A stretch of 64,000 bases of DNA from Cunninghamia lanceolata (taxonomy: Eukaryota > Streptophyta > Pinopsida > Cupressales > Cupressaceae), in the NCBI GenBank assembly GCA_027924645.1, contig BSBN01000334.1, positions 496,001 to 560,000 of the forward strand, read 5' to 3'. The notes beneath the pieces were generated by a model. The model searched no databases. It worked only from the letters and a program-made list of their open reading frames with translations, and was not told where the DNA came from. Made by a program: the position numbers and the translations under genes. Positions 58,995 through 64,000 of this stretch are shown piece after piece. Position 1 is the first letter of the stretch; each line of letters opens with the position of its first letter.

Positions 58995-61088
58995 TCATTC
59001 CCCTCTGGCTGGTGAAGAGAATAAATCACGAGCAGCCTTTGATCTTCTAGGGGATGGAGACATGCATGTGGGTGGTCTACTATGAACCCGAGGGCTACTC
59101 CTCCTATTTAGGTCTTCCTGCATCTTTACCTATTACAATAAAAAGTATAGACATTAATATATAAAAATTACATGTTATAAAAAATGAAACATTTAACAAA
59201 ATAATCACTTACCGCTAACATATAATCTGTCTCCTCGCTTGCCTCAGTAGCAGGAATAGGCCCTGGTGATGTCATGTCCTATAGAAACCATCCAGATAGA
59301 AATTAAACTTCAAATCGATAATCTTTTGATTTTTCAAAAATAGACAACTATAACAATGAATGTAAATTGAAATTTACTAATCTGCCTCATACCCCTGTCA
59401 ATGCCATGGAGCTATGAATCGTAGAGGCCACACCCTACTCCATTGCCCTATGAACATGGGGAGGTGTCTCCGCAACCTGCATCATCTGGAAATAAAACAA
59501 CATTATTCAATTACGAAAACTATAATAGTGATGCAAATCATGGCTCCTAACATACACACACGTTCATCTAAACATGGAAGTACACACAATAAAGCACACA
59601 AATCACATACAAAAATTTAGTAAGTATAATTCATTCGTTAAACTATTTATTCTATTACCTCCATAAAGCTTTGAAGTCCACCACCGCTGGCAGGTGTTGT
59701 TGTGAAATCTACAGTATTAACCTATTCAACATCCAAAATCAGATATTAGAATACCATTCATATAACGATGCTATTCACATGTAATATTTATAATTGTTTA
59801 CTAGTTACATACCTTGACAGTAGATGATTTAGTGAAAAATGCAGGTGGAGAACCACTGAAAACTGCATCGACGCTATGACCCTGAAATTTCATTAAAATC
59901 ATCAATTTAAATTAGTTAATCTTGTATTTCAAAAATAAAATTTAATAAATTAAATTCAATAAACTTGCTAATATTTACCTGAGTATCAAGGCCGAAAGTC
60001 TCACTCAGGAGGGTATCTATCATCACCATCTGCTCAGCTGCAGATGTAGCATGTGCACCTACGACCTGACTATCCATGGGGTCATAACCATAGGCTAACC
60101 CACAAGCCTGACAAGTATGGGGTGGGACCCTACTCCTCGCACTATCTCCCAACCCACTCTGTGTTGTAGGACCGGCATGCTCTATGATGCTCTGGGTCAA
60201 GGCACTAATCGACTGAAGTGTATCGACCTCAACACTCTCCTTCACAATGGAAGGGATCGAAACATGCTCGTGGGCTGGTCTGCTGATTACTCATCTCACT
60301 ACCTGCTGTGGGTCAAGACATGCCCCTGGTCTATCTTGTGCTGACCCCCCACCTCTACCCTAGAAGTCCCGCATATCAAAATAGTTTGGCACTTTATTGA
60401 GGACAAACTCGCAGTAGAGTTTCCTCAAAAAGTATTGAGGGACCTCATTATTATTGCATGGAGGATGGTCAAAAACCATCCACCACCTCTGCCTAAAATT
60501 GTCCCTTATCTCTTGGTTGTTGCACCAATGGATAGGGAACCTCTTGCATGTAATGGGTGGAGGTTGATTTGTTTGTGGGTTTGTGAAAATTGAACACAAG
60601 TCTAATTTTATAATTTGTAATTTTTTCACATCTTGGTATGACAATTTGTCTGCATAGTAATCTCTAAACTCTCTCTTTTTATCGGTCCAACTAGTTATTT
60701 GCTTGCTAATTGAATCTACATTTGATAACATAGACTCAAGAGATTCGGCAAGCGTGGACCTATGCAAGGTTGAAGTGGAAGGATCTTTCAACCTTGCAAT
60801 TATATCTTCAATTTCCTTTTTGTTGTTTTCAATTTGCCCCATTATATTTTCTTGTGTTCCAGGGGCATGTTGAGGAATGGATGGAGGAAGTTGTTGTTCT
60901 GCAGGTATTTCCTCCTCAGGATTTTGTGGGTTTTGAGGAGTAGGAGGAGGAGGAGGTGCATTAACATTTCCTGACAATTAATGAAATATACATCAAAAAT
61001 CAACTAAAACCTACCTATTTAGAAACAAATTCAAACAAAAAAACAAATATAACTCACTCCTTTGGCGTGCTCGATGTTGTGGCGGCAT
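58995..61088 (-). pseudogene. Second transposon gene, seven exons, unknown function
   Basis: Minus-strand exons with GT/AG borders and compatible phases: 61088-61058, 60970-59979, 59881-59813, 59721-59659, 59485-59393, 59278-59213 and 59128-58995. The product (~480 residues) starts MPPQHRARQR. It has a proline-rich segment (APPPPPTPQNPQ), a helical stretch (MGQIENNKKEIEDIIARL), then a W/C-containing part (RFPIHWCNNQEIRDNFRQRW) and a Ser/Pro/Arg tail. Damage: TAG at 60360-60362 and TGA at 60291-60293 in exon 2, a TAG in exon 5 and a probable 1-nt loss near 59100. It reads inward from the right end, with a palindrome cluster just upstream. I do not recognise the family; by position it could be an accessory transposition protein. 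Confidence 0.6.
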
Positions 61089-61231
61089 TTTGGTGACGAA
61101 TCGATAAGCTTTTTGTGTTGAATGGAGTTTTGCAAAATGCGAGCACGCTTTCTAGGGTTTGCAAGCTGTGGGTAGAGAGGAGAAGATAGAAAGAAATGAA
61201 ATTGGAAACCTTTTTTTAATTTATAGGAAGC

Positions 61232-61331
61232 CATAACGCGAGCGCATTATAATGCGCTCGCGTTATAATGCATTCGTGTTATAATGCACTCCCGTTATAA
61301 TGCATTCGTGTTATAACGCGCTCGCGTTATG
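61232..61331. repeat. Palindrome cluster at the right end
   Basis: A 100-bp block starts CATAACGCGAGCGC and ends GCGCTCGCGTTATG. In between, TTATAATGCATTCGTG and similar ~17-bp units alternate, so the whole block is an imperfect palindrome of the same core as A1, A2 and B. Confidence 0.85.
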
Positions 61332-61391
61332 ACTTAATTTTTTTTTAAATTAATTTGGCCACTTTTTGGCCCCCCATCTTCTTGCACTTAC
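61329..61391 (-). repeat. Right terminal inverted repeat
   Basis: On the minus strand it reads GTAAGTGCAAGAAGATGG, then GGGGCC and AAAAAGTGGCCAAATTAATT. It matches 57130-57192 over ~63 bp and the left end over ~24 bp. Confidence 0.75.
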
Positions 61392-61393
61392 TT

Positions 61394-62630
61394 GTCTGCA
61401 AAGTAAAAATATGTGGCAAGTCTTCATTAGGTCTATGTGAAGGAAAATAGGAGTGTTAAAGGTTAGTGATGCATCCTTAAAGCCTTGTCAAGTAGTCTTA
61501 AAGTGTATAAAATGCTCAAAGAGTCTTTTCAAGTCTTTAGAAGACCATGTTAGTGTTTTTTAGGGATTGTTCATAGTTAAGGTGTGCTCATTAGTTGTGA
61601 GAACCATGTCAAGCATTCAAATACATTACATAATAACCTATAACTCTATATAAGCCCTAAGAAAACCCACACAGTCTTGAGTAAGATCTATTAAATCCTA
61701 AAACCCTTGTCCAAATTTTGGAAACCCTGCCTAGTCTTAGAGGGTTTGTCAAAGTTTTGAAAACACTTTTAGAAGCTTATGAAATCAAATCCTTAGGATT
61801 GTCAAGAAATGTCAAGGTTGTAGAACATCATAGAAGCCTTATCAAACTTGTTAAGCCTTGCATGACTATGATAAACCTAGTACTCACCATTGGAGGACTA
61901 GTTTGCAGATCCTTATGAAGTTTTAAAGAAGCATGTATAGGTTTGAGAAGGTTTCTCCAAGTCTATGAATGTTTCTACAAGACTGTGAAGGTAATGGGAG
62001 CTTTGGTGGGACCAGAGCAAGAAGACAAGAAATGATATAAAGAGGATATGATACCCTATACCTTTCCCCTACAAATAATATGTAATCTTTTCTAGAAAAT
62101 TCATATATTGGGCTGGATTTGACAGGCATTATATATGTTTGACAAGTTTCTTTGTATCTTTTGTAAGCTGAATTTGGAATGATTTACCAGGTATTATGTT
62201 TCTTTTCAACTAATTTGTTTAACTTGATTGTATCATCTAGATCTGGAGTCTTGGTTCACTAGAACTAAATTTTACACTTGATTCCCATACAAATGATGTA
62301 AATTGTGTTGATTACTTTACAGGAGGTGACAGACCATATCTAATTTCAGGTTCAGATGATCATACATGTTACATCCCTAATTTCTGACTTGCTATACTTT
62401 TACTTTTTACTTGGATGTAAGTAAATTTATTGTGATGTTTAGATTAATGACAAGGAAAAACATGGATTTTATTGAATGTCATTTATTGGAATCATATAAA
62501 TGATTATGTTATTATCATTTTAATATTGCACTATGAGATTTGGTTTATCATTTGAATAATGATGCACTGATCATAATTTGTTGGTTACAAGTTTGATACA
62601 AGATTGCAAGTTGTTAGATGACTCTCGAAG

Positions 62631-62634
<4 letters not shown>
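61394..62634. other. Right flank of the transposon, no gene seen
   Basis: Low-complexity DNA with GTCTTTAGAAGA- and TCAAGTAGTC-like phrases, similar in style to 41850-42880. TGTTACATCCCTAATTTC at 62367 could be an LTR start, but no matching end is seen. Confidence 0.4.

Positions 62635-62679
<45 letters not shown>
62635..62679. repeat. (GA)n microsatellite
   Basis: About 22 uninterrupted GA units. Confidence 0.95.
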
Positions 62680-62682
<3 letters not shown>

Positions 62683-64000
62683 CTTTCCAGGAGAGAGACA
62701 TAGACCTCGGGTTACGAGTGATTTATTTGCCTAACCGAGTTATAAGTGTTTAACAAAAATGTGAACCAAGGTGTCGTAAGAGGTAAGCTTCGTCTTGTCA
62801 GTTTACTTCTGAACCTAATTGACAGGTAGTCGATATTGTTTCCAAAACTTGCTAAGTCGTCTTAGTCGTTAATAACATTAACAACATCGTTTGAGTTTGA
62901 TTTATAACTATTTACGTTCAACGTAAATATTATGACGTTATTATTGTAAAATGATTATCATAATATTATTATTAAGATATTTGACGTGTTATAATGTTTC
63001 ATAAATGTTAAGATGTTTTCATCGAAGTTATTAATATGTGATATTTGTCGACAGATTATGATGGGGAGACAAGCTCAACCCAATCATGATATCCATATCC
63101 CCTGGTTTAATAATATCTTATTAATGAATAAATTGTATCTTCCTAAGGAAATAGGCAAAGATATGAGGTTTATAATTGATGTAATCAATATAATTATTAT
63201 TGATGTAATCAATATATACATATAGATGCCTTTGCATTGTAAGAGGATAATACCTCTTTATGAGTCGATGGTATGGAGGGAAACCGTAAGCTAAAATATA
63301 GTAGAGCCTTTATAATTGTTAAGTGGTGGATCGAACCACTTATTGGAGATCATTAATGATCAACGATGACTTAAATGCTTGTGTCAACCTCTTTCAAAGA
63401 GGGAAGGAGGTATTAATTTTGCTCTTGGTGACTTCCTCACATTTTTGGTGCCTTTCTAAAACAGGTGTTAGACATTGCTAATAAATTGGATTTGGTTGAA
63501 AATCGAATGGGTAATGAGCCGCATCATTTCCTAATTTGTTGATTCTAACTATGAGAGTGGAAAGGAGTAAAGAGAGGTGACTCATTATGAGTCTCGGGGA
63601 GTCTTTTTAGGCACGACCCTAATAAAGAGTCGGCAAGAGGATCTCGAGGGGGGGCAGTGTTATGTTGCTGGCAAAAACTTTATCATTGGGGGTACGCTTT
63701 AAGCAGGGAGTTGGTGGTGAGTAGGAAAAAGTTAGAGAACATTGAAAGAAGAAATACCAAGAAGAACAAGAGGATTGTTATTGTGGGAGAGCTCTTAAAA
63801 TCTTTGGCAACCCCTTGACGTCGAACAGGTAGGATATCCATCCTAAGTTTAGTTTTACAGCATTCTGTATTGTTTCCTATCTGAGGTCTTACACAACAAT
63901 GAGTAAACCATTAGCATCTAAACATTTGTAGCTCATTTTTATGAGAATATGAAACAATAGGTAATGGTTTGTAACTGTTGATTTAGTGTAAACCAATAAA
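62680..64000. other. Probable decayed retroelement end, no intact gene
   Basis: A 70-codon frame (63013-63225) contains a small tandem duplication, ATTGATGTAATCAATAT, at 63175 and 63203. GAGGGGGGG at 63647-63655 followed by CAGTGTTATGTTGCTGG looks like a polypurine tract and LTR start. The window ends before this can be tested. Confidence 0.35.

Larger units (their letters stand above)
42882..61393. mobile_element. Large two-gene DNA transposon (~18.5 kb), decayed and nested
   Basis: The left end GTAAGTGCAGGAAGATGG (42884; then GGGGCC) is matched in inverted orientation by GTAAGTGCAAGAAGATGG on the minus strand ending at 61391. If the ends are taken two bases further out, the flanks read GTCT on both sides (42878-42881 and 61394-61397), although the outermost dinucleotides differ (GG versus AA). 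Inside are 54-bp palindromes, a telomere-like array, a plus-strand DDE transposase remnant, several younger insertions and a minus-strand multi-exon gene starting near the right end. Convergent genes reading inward from both ends fit a large autonomous element. The alternative is two or more overlapping copies of one family, because a third end copy sits at 57130. Confidence 0.6.

Overview
The window looks like nuclear DNA of a seed plant with a large, repeat-dominated genome. The evidence is a plant papain-type protease with a C-terminal granulin domain, a broken plant glutamate decarboxylase with a calmodulin-binding-type tail, a Tat-like Ty3 retrotransposon and TTTAGGG-like repeats. A gymnosperm would fit the size and density of the elements, but nothing here proves it. 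Only one host gene looks intact.

Layout. 1-1730: a decayed pogo/Jerky-type DDE transposase tail and a tandem duplication. 1777-24905: a complete, apparently very young Ty3 LTR retrotransposon of about 23.1 kb, flanked by a perfect 5-bp duplication (GTACC). Its two LTRs are each 6,822 bp and matched wherever compared. The internal region carries gag, protease, an extra RNase H, reverse transcriptase, RNase H and (after a 1-nt frameshift) integrase. Each LTR holds a roughly 39-copy array of a short TGCGCC-core repeat and two overlapping long ORFs of unknown function. All of these lie upstream of the LTR promoter, so they are in U3. In the genomic RNA the ORFs would sit 3' of pol, the position used by accessory genes of some retroviruses.

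24911-34580: repeat-rich DNA with a foldback element, a tRNA-like SINE, a ~100-bp tandem array and the 3' half of a glutamate decarboxylase pseudogene. 34588-37978 (minus): an apparently intact four-exon RD21-like cysteine protease with a TATA box upstream. 38400-42880: no recognisable gene.

42882-61393: a probable ~18.5-kb two-gene DNA transposon with matching inverted ends (GTAAGTGCARGAAGATGG...). It contains 54-bp GCGAGCGC palindromes, a 3.9-kb telomere-like higher-order repeat, a decayed DDE transposase on the plus strand and a seven-exon gene of unknown function on the minus strand. It has been invaded by older relatives of the Ty3 element and by other repeats. 61394-64000: AT-rich DNA with a (GA)n microsatellite and a possible further LTR boundary.

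The most unusual features are the U3-embedded ORF pair and repeat array of the giant-LTR element, the extra RNase H placed between protease and RT, and the telomere-like array bracketed by palindromes inside the DNA transposon.
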